From assembly GCF_000321415.2 (NCBI RefSeq), contig NC_019902.2:1922001-1986000 (forward strand): DNA of 64,000 nt, in the 5' to 3' direction. Below, one piece after another: positions 17,405 through 26,255 of this stretch. Position numbers and translations under genes: made by a program. Under the pieces are notes generated by a model that saw only the letters and a list, made by a program, of their open reading frames with translations, had not been told where the DNA came from and did not search any database. Within the stretch, counting starts at the first letter, position 1. Every line of letters begins with the position of its first letter. This DNA is from Thioalkalivibrio nitratireducens DSM 14787. GTDB lineage: Bacteria > Pseudomonadota > Gammaproteobacteria > Ectothiorhodospirales > Ectothiorhodospiraceae.

Positions 17405-17985
17405 TCCCCGCCTCGCATGAAGACCATCGCATCGAACTGCGCCTCGACCTGCTCGGCGCCCGGGTCGGGCGTTCCACGCCGCACCACGCCCCGCCGCCCC
17501 TGAATGCGGACGTTGTCGACGAAAATCAGCGGGCGCGCTGATTCCACCGCCTCGAGCACCTCGGCCAGCACCTCGCTGTCGCCGCTCATCTGCATCCGTA
17601 CCGCCACGCGCACGAAGCCCTCCTCTTCCTGCGGCGCCATGACCAGGGTCGAGCGCACGTTGCCCCCCTTGTCGGCCACGACCTCGCCGAGGCGGCGCTG
17701 CAGATCGGCGGCGGCAAGGGCCGGCGTCTCCCGCTCGACCGCCAGCCCGGCACTGCGCACCGTCTCGGTCAGATCGGCGACCCGTTCATCGAGTGCCGGC
17801 CCCTGGGCCGCGACCTGCGCCAGCCGCTCGAGCCGGAAGCCGAGGTCGGCAACCGCATCGTGGTAGAGGCGATACCGGTCGACGACCGGCTTCACCACGC
17901 CCACGCCGACGGCCACGAGCACGAGCAGCAGGATCCCGAGCGCAAGCGCGCGGCGCTCGCGCGGCTGCAGATTTTCCAGCGTCAT
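17401..17985 (-). CDS. gspM: Type II secretion GspM
   Basis: The product is 194 aa. It has a short cytoplasmic N-terminus, one transmembrane helix (about 13-32) and a periplasmic coiled coil plus ferredoxin-like domain (about 85-190), the architecture of GspM/XpsM. It partners GspL in the assembly platform. Both ends overlap neighbouring genes by ATGA junctions. Confidence 0.86.
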   Translation of the reverse strand: MTLENLQPRERRALALGILLLVLVAVGVGVVKPVVDRYRLYHDAVADLGFRLERLAQVAAQGPALDERVADLTETVRSAGLAVERETPALAAADLQRRLGEVVADKGGNVRSTLVMAPQEEEGFVRVAVRMQMSGDSEVLAEVLEAVESARPLIFVDNVRIQGRRGVVRRGTPDPGAEQVEAQFDAMVFMRGGE

Positions 17986-19046
17986 CCGTCGGCCCTGCGG
18001 ATACGCGCGGTAATCCGAAACTGGTCGGCGGCACCGCCCATGCGGTCACGCGTGACCGGGGCCGAAAACGACACGCTTTCGAACATCGGCGATGCCTCGA
18101 TCCGCTCGATCAACCCCGACGCCGATTCCGACAAGCCGCCGATGTCGACACGGTTTCCGGACAGCTCCAGGCTCTGCACCCAGGTATCGTCCGGCAGCAC
18201 CCGGGCCAGCTCGTCGAGCGCCTCGGCCGTATACGGCCGCGCCAGCCGGCGCTGCACCAGGAACTCCGCCTGCTGGCGCAGATCCCCGTGGCGCGCCTGC
18301 AATTCCTCCACCTGGCGCGCGACGCCTTCGTAGCGCGACACCTCATGGTTCAGCACGACGACCACCTGACGCAGGTAGCCCAGCGGCACGAGCGCGGCCG
18401 CGACCAGAAGCACGACAACCGCCCGCGCCAGCCAGGTATTGGCCCGGGCCGCAGCACTGCCCTGCGCCCGGGGCCCGCGTGGCAGCAGATCGATCGCTTT
18501 CTCGCCTGCAGCGAGCACGCGGTCGGGGCGGAGATCGAGCGCGGCCAGCCGGTCCAGCCACGCGTCCAGCCGCGGGCGGGGAATCACCAGCAGCCGGATC
18601 CGCAGCCGCCCCTGAGCGGGCCGGCGCTCGAGAACACGGAACGCATGGTAGACCGCATCGACCTTGAACGGCGTGTGCCGGTCCATTTCGAAGCCAATTA
18701 CCTGGGCGAGGTTCTCCTCGACGGCCAGCGGAAGATCCAGCGTCTTCGCGAGCACCTGGCCGGGCGGCAACACCAGTTCCAGGTCACGCCGTGCGCGTTC
18801 CTGGCGCAGCTCCCGGGGAAACGCTCCCGCCGATTCGATCTCGGCGAGCGCGAAAGCGCCCAGTTCCCGACGGCCACCTGCGGCCCGCACCGATGCGACG
18901 ACCTGTTCGCCGCCGAGCTCGAGCACCAGCGCTTCGCGTTCGGGAAACACGCGGCGCGGCAGCAGGGCGCGCAATTCGCCCCACCACCAGCGCCACAAGG
19001 CGGCGACTGCCGCCCCTGCCGATTTCCGGTTCACTTCCACATTCAC
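17982..19046 (-). CDS. gspL: Type II secretion GspL (actin-like cytoplasmic domain)
   Basis: The product is 354 aa. Residues 1-200 form the actin-like cytoplasmic domain that recruits the GspE ATPase, with VLPPGQVLAKTLDLP and FEMDRHTPFKVD as family-typical strands. A transmembrane helix lies near 210-228, and the PilN/GspL-type periplasmic domain (ALDELARVLPDDTWVQSLEL) follows. Start and stop both overlap neighbours by ATGA. Confidence 0.88.
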   Translation of the reverse strand: MNVEVNRKSAGAAVAALWRWWWGELRALLPRRVFPEREALVLELGGEQVVASVRAAGGRRELGAFALAEIESAGAFPRELRQERARRDLELVLPPGQVLAKTLDLPLAVEENLAQVIGFEMDRHTPFKVDAVYHAFRVLERRPAQGRLRIRLLVIPRPRLDAWLDRLAALDLRPDRVLAAGEKAIDLLPRGPRAQGSAAARANTWLARAVVVLLVAAALVPLGYLRQVVVVLNHEVSRYEGVARQVEELQARHGDLRQQAEFLVQRRLARPYTAEALDELARVLPDDTWVQSLELSGNRVDIGGLSESASGLIERIEASPMFESVSFSAPVTRDRMGGAADQFRITARIRRADG

Positions 19047-19981
19047 CTGCTCGCCCCATCGCCTGCCCCCGTAACGCGGCCGCGATCGCGATAGGCCACG
19101 ATCGTGAAGGGCTTCCCGCCGCCGTCATTCGCAGGAACGAGTGTGGCCCGCAGGCCCGCGGAGCCCCCTCCCGGCAGCACGACGAAAGACTCGACAATAT
19201 ACGCGATTCCGGCGGGCGAGGCTACGTGCGCGAACGCGCCGGGGAAAGCCGGCCCCGGTCTCCCCTGTGCAAGCGCCGCCTCGCGTTCCTGCACGAAGCC
19301 GTCCAGGACCACCGGCTCCGCAGCCGACAGCGCGGTCAGCAGGCGCGGGTCCGCGATCTCCGGGGCAATGCCCGCAACCCCGGAATATACCGTCAGCCAT
19401 GGCGCAACCCGACGATAGACCGTCGGCGTGATGCCAAGAACGCGCTGGAGCTCCTCGACCGCCGGAAACGGTCCGTTGCGCGGGCCGTCGGCACGCCCGG
19501 CGGCCGCATAGCCTGCGGCACCGTCGCCATGCAGCCGGCGCTCCGGGCTCGGATCCCGCCAGTCGAGGATGTTGTCGACCAGCCGGCTGCGCTGCGCGGC
19601 TTCGTCGGCTCCGGCCGAAAGCAGCAGCGCGTCGAGCAGCTCGCCCGGCGCGTGGTTCAGGTCGACGTAGGCGGCCGCATCGCGGACCCGGACCCAGATC
19701 TCCCGGTCGCCGAGCACGATGCGCCGCAGCGCGCCGTCGCCGCTCCAGCGCTGTTCCGGCTGCGGGTGGCTCAGCATCAGCGCCGCGTGGTGGATGCCGC
19801 CCTCGGCCAGCGTGCGCGCTTCGGTGACCTGCTGCAGGTAGTGCACGATCCCGGCTTCCCGGCGCATGCCCAGCGTCAGGCTGCCGGCGATCACCGTCAG
19901 CAATGTTATGATCCACAGCGTGGTGACCAGCGCAACCCCGCGCCGGCGCCTGCGCGCTGCCAGCGTCCGCTTCCGCGTCAT
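19043..19981 (-). CDS. gspK: Type II secretion minor pseudopilin GspK
   Basis: The product is 312 aa from ATG 19981, which overlaps the gspJ stop (ATGA); the longer frame to 20050 runs inside gspJ. The basic leader RKRTLAARRRRRG is cut before V16 (RRG/VALVTTLW). Position +5 of the mature chain is Thr instead of the usual Glu, as expected for GspK. The large alpha domain includes YVDLNHAPGELLDALLL. GspK caps the pseudopilus tip with GspI and GspJ. Confidence 0.93.
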   Translation of the reverse strand: MTRKRTLAARRRRRGVALVTTLWIITLLTVIAGSLTLGMRREAGIVHYLQQVTEARTLAEGGIHHAALMLSHPQPEQRWSGDGALRRIVLGDREIWVRVRDAAAYVDLNHAPGELLDALLLSAGADEAAQRSRLVDNILDWRDPSPERRLHGDGAAGYAAAGRADGPRNGPFPAVEELQRVLGITPTVYRRVAPWLTVYSGVAGIAPEIADPRLLTALSAAEPVVLDGFVQEREAALAQGRPGPAFPGAFAHVASPAGIAYIVESFVVLPGGGSAGLRATLVPANDGGGKPFTIVAYRDRGRVTGAGDGASR

Positions 19982-20631
19982 GGCCGCGGCTCCGTGATCC
20001 AGATCTGGGCGCCATAATCCTGGCGCGGCGCGACGATCAGCGGCGGCCATTCGCCTTCCCGGTCGCGGATGCGCATCCGCACCAGACGCGGCAGGCGGTC
20101 CGCCCGCCAGTGGTCGGTCCAGTTCGGTTCGCGGCCGTGCGCCTGGGTGCCGAAATACTCAAGCGCGATTTCCTGCACGCCGTCGGCGAGGGTCTCGCGG
20201 TCGGTCTGCGTCGCCGCGAGCGTATCCGGATGGAACAGGCGCTGCCCGAGGACCAGCGCGGCTTCCGCGGTACCTGCACCCGCCACCTCGAGCGAGAGGC
20301 GGTACAGGCCGCCGCCGCCGCGGTGCCCGGGCAGGGCCGCCACCCAGTCGACACCATCCGGGCGCCCCTCGAAAACGAGCACCGGGCCCTGGTCCGCGGT
20401 CTGCCGGAACACCGGCTCGGCGCGCGCCAGGCTGCGGTCGATGAACTCGAGCACCTGCATGCGGTCGGCGACCTCGCGGCCGGCGCGTTCCGCGGCATCC
20501 CAGCTTCCCGCGCCCAGGCGCAGCCCCGAGAACAGCAGGCTCAGCAGCAGACCGAGCAGCACCAGCGCGATCATCACCTCCAGCAGCGTGAATCCACGCG
20601 CCGGACCCGACCGCCACCGCACGCGCGTCAT
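19978..20631 (-). CDS. gspJ: Type II secretion minor pseudopilin GspJ
   Basis: The product is 217 aa from ATG 20631, at an ATGA junction with gspI. The prepilin site is ARG/FTLLEVMIALVLLG with Glu at mature position 5. It is longer than GspH/I, as usual for GspJ, and ends in the globular domain with EIALEYFG and WITEPRP. It forms the tip complex with GspI and GspK. Confidence 0.93.
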   Translation of the reverse strand: MTRVRWRSGPARGFTLLEVMIALVLLGLLLSLLFSGLRLGAGSWDAAERAGREVADRMQVLEFIDRSLARAEPVFRQTADQGPVLVFEGRPDGVDWVAALPGHRGGGGLYRLSLEVAGAGTAEAALVLGQRLFHPDTLAATQTDRETLADGVQEIALEYFGTQAHGREPNWTDHWRADRLPRLVRMRIRDREGEWPPLIVAPRQDYGAQIWITEPRP

Positions 20632-21059
20632 CGGGACGCCACCACCCGGAGTGTGGTCAACTGTAGCGATCGCGGCCGTGCCTCGCCCCAATACACTTCC
20701 AGCGTGACCAGGAAGGCGTCCAGCCCAGCGGGCTGTGCCAGACCGCCATCGATCCATTCGTGGGGTGCGACCGTCTGGCGCCACCGGTAGCCGTCGCGGC
20801 CGAAGTCGCCCCGGGTTTCCCCGACTTGCAACGGTTCCTCGACGCCAGCCAGCGCGAGCTGACTCTGCGCCAGGCGCAGCGCGGTGGCATATTCCCCAGC
20901 CTGCGCCGAGAGGCGCAAGCCGCCGGAAAACACCTGAAACAGCACCGCGAGCGTGACCGACATCAGCACGAAGGCGACCAGCACTTCGAGAAGCGAAAAC
21001 CCTCGGCCCCGCCCCGGACGGGTCTTCGGGCACGTCCGCCGCCGGGTTCGGTCAGGCAT
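20628..21059 (-). CDS. gspI: Type II secretion minor pseudopilin GspI
   Basis: The product is 143 aa with a basic leader cut at GRG/FSLLEVLVAFVLMSV (Glu at +5), then the short GspI globular domain (LRLAQSQLALAGVEEPL). The 5' end overlaps gspH by 8 bases and the 3' end overlaps gspJ by 4. Confidence 0.93.
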   Translation of the reverse strand: MPDRTRRRTCPKTRPGRGRGFSLLEVLVAFVLMSVTLAVLFQVFSGGLRLSAQAGEYATALRLAQSQLALAGVEEPLQVGETRGDFGRDGYRWRQTVAPHEWIDGGLAQPAGLDAFLVTLEVYWGEARPRSLQLTTLRVVASR

Positions 21060-21543
21060 CGCCGCCGGCTCCGCCGCCAGCGGTGATGCCCACCCGCCCG
21101 GTCAGCCACTGGACGTCGACCCGATAGCGACGCTGCCCCGCCGCCAGCGTCAGCCTGCCGCCGGTGGCCGAACCATCGGGGAAGAAGGTGATCGCGCCCA
21201 CGCTGTCGCCGACGACTTCGGTGGTTCCTGTCACCATCCGCAGGTCGATGCCGCCGGGGAGCTTGCGCTGACGGGCGTCGTCGCCGATCCAGTAGAGGCC
21301 CTGTTCCACATCGACGAACAAGCCGACCGGCTCTCCGGAGGCGATGGCGCGGCCCCGCGCGTAGCGCAGGCCCGACGCGAGGTCGCGGGCGGCACCCTTG
21401 ATCTCCAGCCCCGCCAGCGCCCCGTCGAAACGCGGCACGACGAGTACCAGCCCCACCGAAAGGATCACCAGCACGACCATCAATTCGATCATCGTGAACC
21501 CCCGGCGATCGCCGACCGCGACGGTCCGGGACATGGCGACCAA
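21052..21543 (-). CDS. gspH: Type II secretion minor pseudopilin GspH
   Basis: The product is 163 aa (or 160 if the second Met at 21534 is used). The prepilin motif is RRG/FTMIELMVVLVILS, followed by a GspH-type domain with LRYARGRAIASGEPV and ITFFPDGSATGG. It lies 8 bp after gspG in the run of pseudopilin genes. Confidence 0.92.
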   Translation of the reverse strand: MVAMSRTVAVGDRRGFTMIELMVVLVILSVGLVLVVPRFDGALAGLEIKGAARDLASGLRYARGRAIASGEPVGLFVDVEQGLYWIGDDARQRKLPGGIDLRMVTGTTEVVGDSVGAITFFPDGSATGGRLTLAAGQRRYRVDVQWLTGRVGITAGGGAGGDA

Positions 21544-21551
21544 AACCGTCG

Positions 21552-22019
21552 CTACTCCCAGCTCACGACATCTGCGCTTTCGCCTTCACCACCCTCACGG
21601 CCGTCAGCCCCGTAGGACCAGAGGTCGAACGCACCGTGCTGCCCGGGAAACCGGTAACGATAGGCGTTGCCCCAGGGATCCTCGGGCACCTCGCGCTTGC
21701 GCAGATAGGGGCCGTTCCAGCGCTGCGCACCTGAGGGCTCCCGCACCAGTGCCGACAGGCCTTGCTCGGTCGTCGGATAGGAGCCGACGTCCAGGCGGTA
21801 TAGATCGAGCGCGGAACTCAATTCCTGGATCTGCACCTGGGCGGCGCGCGTCTTCGACTCGCCGAGATAACGCATCACCTGCGGACCCACCAGCCCGGCC
21901 AGCAGCCCGAGGATCACCAGGACGACGAGCAGTTCGATCAGGGTAAATCCGCGAACACGGGTGCCCGCGGCGGCGCGCGCCGGAAACGGCGTCGCAGGAA
22001 TCGGAATCATCGTTTTCAT
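21552..22019 (-). CDS. gspG: Type II secretion major pseudopilin GspG
   Basis: The product is 155 aa. The cleavage site is VRG/FTLIELLVVLVILG (Phe25 after cleavage, Glu at +5), and the body has the hallmark GspG features ALDLYRLDVGSYPTTEQGL and DPWGNAYRY with a calcium-binding-type acidic loop near the C-terminus. An RBS (GGAAGTG) precedes ATG 22019. A 61-bp gap, the largest inside the gsp run, separates it from gspF. Confidence 0.96.
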   Translation of the reverse strand: MKTMIPIPATPFPARAAAGTRVRGFTLIELLVVLVILGLLAGLVGPQVMRYLGESKTRAAQVQIQELSSALDLYRLDVGSYPTTEQGLSALVREPSGAQRWNGPYLRKREVPEDPWGNAYRYRFPGQHGAFDLWSYGADGREGGEGESADVVSWE

Positions 22020-22080
22020 TCACTTCCAGTGTCGGTTGGATGGTCAGTCGGCGGGAATTCTACCGGCGTTGGACCGGCGT

Positions 22081-23295
22081 TCAAAAGGCGAGTTCGTTCA
22101 CGCTGACAATCGCCACCAGGATCGAGATGATGATGAACGCGATGACCAGACCCAGGCCCACGATCAGCACGGGTTCGAGCAGCGTCAGCATCCGCTGGAT
22201 CGCGGTGCGGACCTCGCGGTCGTAGACGTCGGCGACCTGGATCAGCATGTCTTCGAGACGCCCGGTCTGCTCGCCGACCTTGATCATCTGCACGCCGAGC
22301 TTCGGGAACACGTCTGCCTGGAGCAGCGGATCGGCCATGCCCTTTCCTTCCTTGAGACCGTCGACGGCGGTACCCAGACCTTCCGCGAGCACCCGGTTGC
22401 CCAACGTCTCGCGCACGATCGACAGCCCTGCCAGCAGCGGTACGCCGTTCCCGAGGAGCGTGCCCAGGGTCCGTGACAGGCGCGCGGTCTCGAGCTTGCG
22501 GATCAGATCGCCGAACAGCGGCAGGCGCAACAGGCGGCGGTCCCAGCGCAACCGGCTCTGCGGACGCCGCAGCTGCCGGCGCAGGAACAGGTACAGGAGC
22601 ACGGCTCCGATCGGGATCGTCCAGCCGTATCCGGCCATGAAATCGCCGCTGGCGACGACCACCTGCGTCATCAGGGGCAACGCCTGGTCGGCATCCTCGA
22701 ACAGCTGGGTAAAATGCGGCACGACGAACGTCAGCAACACCAGGACCGAGATCACCGACACCACGACCAGGATCGCCGGGTAGACCAGCGCCGATACGAT
22801 GGTCTCGCGCAGTTCCCGCGACCGGCGCAGATAGTCCGCGAGGCGTGTCAGTACCCCATCCAGCGAACCGCCCAGCTCGCCGGCCCGGACCATGTTCACG
22901 TAGAGACGCGAGAACACGCTGCCCTGTGCCTCGAGTGCGTCGGACAAGGACGAACCGCTACGGACGCGGTCGAGCACCCGCGCCACGAGACCGCCGAGAG
23001 GCGAATCCCCCGAGAGTTCCACCAGCATCTGCAGCGAACGCTCGAGCGGCAGTCCCGCCCGAAGCAGCGTGGCGAGCTCTTCGGTAAACGCGTGCAGGTC
23101 CTGCGCGCGGACACGCCGGTTCCGCCCGATGCCCGGCAGGTGCAGTGCGGCCATGCCGTGCGCTTCGCGCACCCGGATCGGGATCTGCCCGGAGGACTGC
23201 AGATAACGGACCACCGCTTGCGCGTCGGGCGCCTCGTATTCGCCCTCGACGACCTCGCCTTCACCGGTGGATGCCTTGTAATGGAACAGTGGCAC
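22081..23295 (-). CDS. gspF: Type II secretion inner-membrane platform GspF
   Basis: The product is 404 aa, the standard length. Two repeated T2SSF domains (about 70-195 and 275-395) and three transmembrane helices are visible, with PLERSLQMLVELS and the C-terminal segment EPVLIVGLGLVIAFIIIS. The N-terminal segment MPLFHYKASTGEGEVVEGEY is typical of GspF/PilC. It lies 6 bp after gspE. Confidence 0.96.
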   Translation of the reverse strand: MPLFHYKASTGEGEVVEGEYEAPDAQAVVRYLQSSGQIPIRVREAHGMAALHLPGIGRNRRVRAQDLHAFTEELATLLRAGLPLERSLQMLVELSGDSPLGGLVARVLDRVRSGSSLSDALEAQGSVFSRLYVNMVRAGELGGSLDGVLTRLADYLRRSRELRETIVSALVYPAILVVVSVISVLVLLTFVVPHFTQLFEDADQALPLMTQVVVASGDFMAGYGWTIPIGAVLLYLFLRRQLRRPQSRLRWDRRLLRLPLFGDLIRKLETARLSRTLGTLLGNGVPLLAGLSIVRETLGNRVLAEGLGTAVDGLKEGKGMADPLLQADVFPKLGVQMIKVGEQTGRLEDMLIQVADVYDREVRTAIQRMLTLLEPVLIVGLGLVIAFIIISILVAIVSVNELAF

Positions 23296-23301
23296 GACCG
23301 G

Positions 23302-25005
23302 CTAGCTCTCCGTCACCCGCAGGATTTCGTCAAGTGTGGTCAGGCCGCGCGCGACCTTGGTGAGACCGTCCTCGTATAGGGTGCGCATGCCTTCCTCCCG
23401 TGCCTGCTTCGCGATGTCGCCCGCGGGCGCCTGCCGCATCACCAGGCTGCGGATCGGATCGCTCATCACCAGGAACTCCGTGATCGCCAGCCGACCGCGG
23501 AAGCCGGTGTGCGCGCAGGCCGGGCAGCCAACCGCCTGGTACACCTGCAGACCTTCCGGCGGTGCGAAGCGTTCCAGACCGGTTTCCGCGACCAGCTCGG
23601 GCACCAGGTGGACCGGCTCGCGACAGTCGGGGCAGAGCCTGCGCACCAGGCGCTGCGCCAGGATACCGTTGACGGTGGAGGTCAGCAGGTACTCCTCGAC
23701 CCCCATGTCGAGCAGCCGGCTGATGCTCGCCGCCGCGTCGTTCGTGTGCAGCGTGGACAACACGAGGTGGCCGGTCAGCGCGGACTGGACCGCGATCTGC
23801 GCGGTCTCGAGGTCGCGCATCTCGCCGACCATGATGATGTCCGGATCCTGACGCACGATACTCCGCAGCGCCGTCGCGAAGGTCAGGCCGATCTGCGGCT
23901 TGACCTGGATCTGGTTGACGCCGTCGAGCTGGTATTCGACCGGATCCTCGACCGTGATGATCTTGCGTTCCGCAGTATTGAGCCGCGACAGCGCCGTGTA
24001 AAGGGAAGTGCTCTTGCCGCTGCCGGTCGGACCAGTGACGAGAATGATGCCATGCGGCAGATTCAGCACGTCGAGAAAACGCGCAAGCGCATCCCCCTCG
24101 AAGCCGAGAGTCTCGAAATCGAGGACCACGCTTTCCTTGTCGAGCAGGCGCAGGACGACGCTTTCGCCGTAGAGCGTAGGCACGGTGGATACACGCAGGT
24201 CGAGCTCCTTGCCAAGAATGCGGATCTTGATCCGGCCGTCCTGGGGTAACCGTCGCTCCGCGATGTTGAGCCGGGCCATGATCTTGACCCGGGAGATCAC
24301 CGCCGCGGAGGACCGGGCCGGCGGTGCGTCGATCTCGTGCAGGATGCCGTCGATGCGCAGGCGCACCTTCAGGCTGCCTTCGAAGGGTTCGATGTGAATG
24401 TCCGAGGCGCGCGCATCGACCGCCTGCTGCAAAATCGCGTTCACCAGCCGGATCACCGGGGCTTCGCTGGCCATGTCGCGCAGGTGCTCGATGTCCTCCT
24501 CGCGCACCTCGTCGTCGTAGACGGCATCCGCCGCGTCGGGCGCGAGACTTTGGTGCGCAAGGCGGTCGAGCAGCGTCGTGATGTCGGCCGGAAGGGCGAT
24601 CCGCGGCGTCACTTCCTGACCGGCTGCCAGCGCAACGGAATCGAGCACGAAACGGTCCCTCGGATCCGCCAGCGCCAGCACCAGCCGGCCGTCTTCCTCA
24701 CCGAGCGGCACCGCGCGCACCTCGCGCAAAAAACGCTCGGGCAGATCTGCGGGGGGCTCGAGCAAATCGGGGCTGTCCTCCGCACGCACGATGGCGACGC
24801 CGGTCAGCGCCGCGAGTGCGTCGGCAAGGTCGCGGTCGCCGACCACACCAAGGCGAAGCAACACCGCCGCCAATGCAAGTCCCTCGCTCTGGGCGAGGCG
24901 GCGCGAGCGCTCCAGGTCTGCAGTACGCAGCCGGCCCTGCGTCACCAGCCAGGCAGCGAGCTCTTCGTCCGGAATGTCCAGATCCAGGACTGCCTCTCCC
25001 ATCAT
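23302..25005 (-). CDS. gspE: Type II secretion ATPase GspE
   Basis: The product is 567 aa from ATG 25005; the next codon is also ATG (25002). The start overlaps the stop of the upstream glycosyltransferase gene (ATGA), which fixes it. The N1E domain (1-150) is followed by the RecA-like motor with Walker A GPTGSGKS (325-332), Asp box IITVEDPVEYQL, Walker B region DIIMVGEMRD and the His box LVLSTLHTND. A zinc-binding insert with CPDC (458-461) and CPAC (494-497) is present. It powers pseudopilus assembly. Coupling to a glycosyltransferase gene upstream is unusual. Confidence 0.96.
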   Translation of the reverse strand: MMGEAVLDLDIPDEELAAWLVTQGRLRTADLERSRRLAQSEGLALAAVLLRLGVVGDRDLADALAALTGVAIVRAEDSPDLLEPPADLPERFLREVRAVPLGEEDGRLVLALADPRDRFVLDSVALAAGQEVTPRIALPADITTLLDRLAHQSLAPDAADAVYDDEVREEDIEHLRDMASEAPVIRLVNAILQQAVDARASDIHIEPFEGSLKVRLRIDGILHEIDAPPARSSAAVISRVKIMARLNIAERRLPQDGRIKIRILGKELDLRVSTVPTLYGESVVLRLLDKESVVLDFETLGFEGDALARFLDVLNLPHGIILVTGPTGSGKSTSLYTALSRLNTAERKIITVEDPVEYQLDGVNQIQVKPQIGLTFATALRSIVRQDPDIIMVGEMRDLETAQIAVQSALTGHLVLSTLHTNDAAASISRLLDMGVEEYLLTSTVNGILAQRLVRRLCPDCREPVHLVPELVAETGLERFAPPEGLQVYQAVGCPACAHTGFRGRLAITEFLVMSDPIRSLVMRQAPAGDIAKQAREEGMRTLYEDGLTKVARGLTTLDEILRVTES

Positions 25006-26255
25006 GCCGCACCCGCCCGACGAATACTGCGGTAGAGATTCTCGTAAAAGAACGCTTCCTCCTCGATCCGCGCCGGCAGCGGCACCGATTCCCGCCATCC
25101 GGCTACACGGCCCGGATCTTCCGCAACCGCCCGCAGCGCCTGCGCCCAGGCATCCACGGCGCCTGGCGGCAGTGCCTCGCCACTGCCGTGGGCCTGCACC
25201 CACTCTGCGGGCGCGCCAAGCGCGCTGACGAGCGCCGGCACGCCCGCCGCAGCCGCCTCGTGCAGTACCAGCGAGAAACTCTCAGGAACCAGCGAAGGCA
25301 CGCACAGCAGGTCGGTCGCACGCATCAGCGCCGCAATCTCCTCCGCCGCAAGGAGGCCGAGTGGCCTGACCCGCGGGTCGGCATCGGCAAGCTGCGCAAT
25401 CCTGTGGGTATACGCGGCCTCGTGCGCGCGTCCGGCAATGATCAGCCGCAGCGAAGCATCGGGCACCTTCGCCATCGCTTCCAACAACACGTGCAGACCC
25501 TTGGCCTCGACAATCGAACCGACGTAGGCGAGACGCAGAGCGGGCTTGGCACCGGGTTGTTCCGGTGGCTCTGCATCGGCAATGGCCCGCAGATCGACGC
25601 CATGCGCCACGACCCGGAAGTCCAGACCGGGAAACGCATCCTGCATGCGCGCCGCCACATAGGGAGACGGGGCCGCCCGCACGCTGGCGGATGCCAGTAT
25701 CGCCCGTGCGTGCTCCCAGCGTCCGCGCAGCGCCGCAGGCGTCCAGGCGGCGTTGCCGCAACCCTGGACGCAGCGGCGGCCGCCGTCGGGGCCGGTACAG
25801 ACCCGCCCTTCGGCATCGATCAGGTTGATCCGCAGGCACGGCAGGAAGAAATCGGTGGCGGTGACGACGATCGGGATCGCGGCCCGCTGGGCGGCGGCTA
25901 CGGCCGATGCCATGCGCATGCTGTGCATCACGTGGACGACATCGAAACGCTGCTGGTGAAACCAGGCCTGCAGCTCGTTCACGGAACGTTCGGAGACGTC
26001 GAACGAGGTCTCGACAGCGGCGGGGAGCGCTCGCCGGTCGATGGCCACGACCGGCACCCCTTCCCATAACCCTTCCCAGCCCCCGGAAAGGCTATCGGCC
26101 CGTCTCCAGCCGAGCCCCTCCGGGTTCAGGGCGCAGCTGAGCACGTGAACCCGGTGCCCGGCACGCTGCGCCATCCGGGCGAGATTCAGCGTGACGCGCT
26201 CGGTCCCCGTGTGAAACTCTGGAAAGAACTGGTGGACAACGTACAGGATCCGCAT
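25002..26255 (-). CDS. Family 4-type glycosyltransferase (GT-B)
   Basis: The product is 417 aa from ATG 26255, which overlaps the preceding stop by one base (TGATG). The N-terminus (ILYVVHQFFPEFHTGTERVT) is typical of GT4 enzymes that begin with a glycine-rich acceptor loop. The C-terminal half has LAYVGSIVEAKGLHVLLEAM and the donor-binding EX7E-like region PSLVPESFSLVLHEAAAAGVP. A four-cysteine stretch (CLRINLIDAEGRVC, CVQGC) near residues 140-165 is common in this subfamily. It probably adds a sugar from an NDP donor at the cytoplasmic face of the inner membrane. It is translationally coupled on both sides, to the large GT2 protein and to gspE. Confidence 0.92.
   Translation of the reverse strand: MRILYVVHQFFPEFHTGTERVTLNLARMAQRAGHRVHVLSCALNPEGLGWRRADSLSGGWEGLWEGVPVVAIDRRALPAAVETSFDVSERSVNELQAWFHQQRFDVVHVMHSMRMASAVAAAQRAAIPIVVTATDFFLPCLRINLIDAEGRVCTGPDGGRRCVQGCGNAAWTPAALRGRWEHARAILASASVRAAPSPYVAARMQDAFPGLDFRVVAHGVDLRAIADAEPPEQPGAKPALRLAYVGSIVEAKGLHVLLEAMAKVPDASLRLIIAGRAHEAAYTHRIAQLADADPRVRPLGLLAAEEIAALMRATDLLCVPSLVPESFSLVLHEAAAAGVPALVSALGAPAEWVQAHGSGEALPPGAVDAWAQALRAVAEDPGRVAGWRESVPLPARIEEEAFFYENLYRSIRRAGAA

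Noticed and set aside
14467-17541. 1024-aa open frame on the plus strand
   Set aside because: It lies antisense to gspD, gspN and gspM, whose products are unmistakable.
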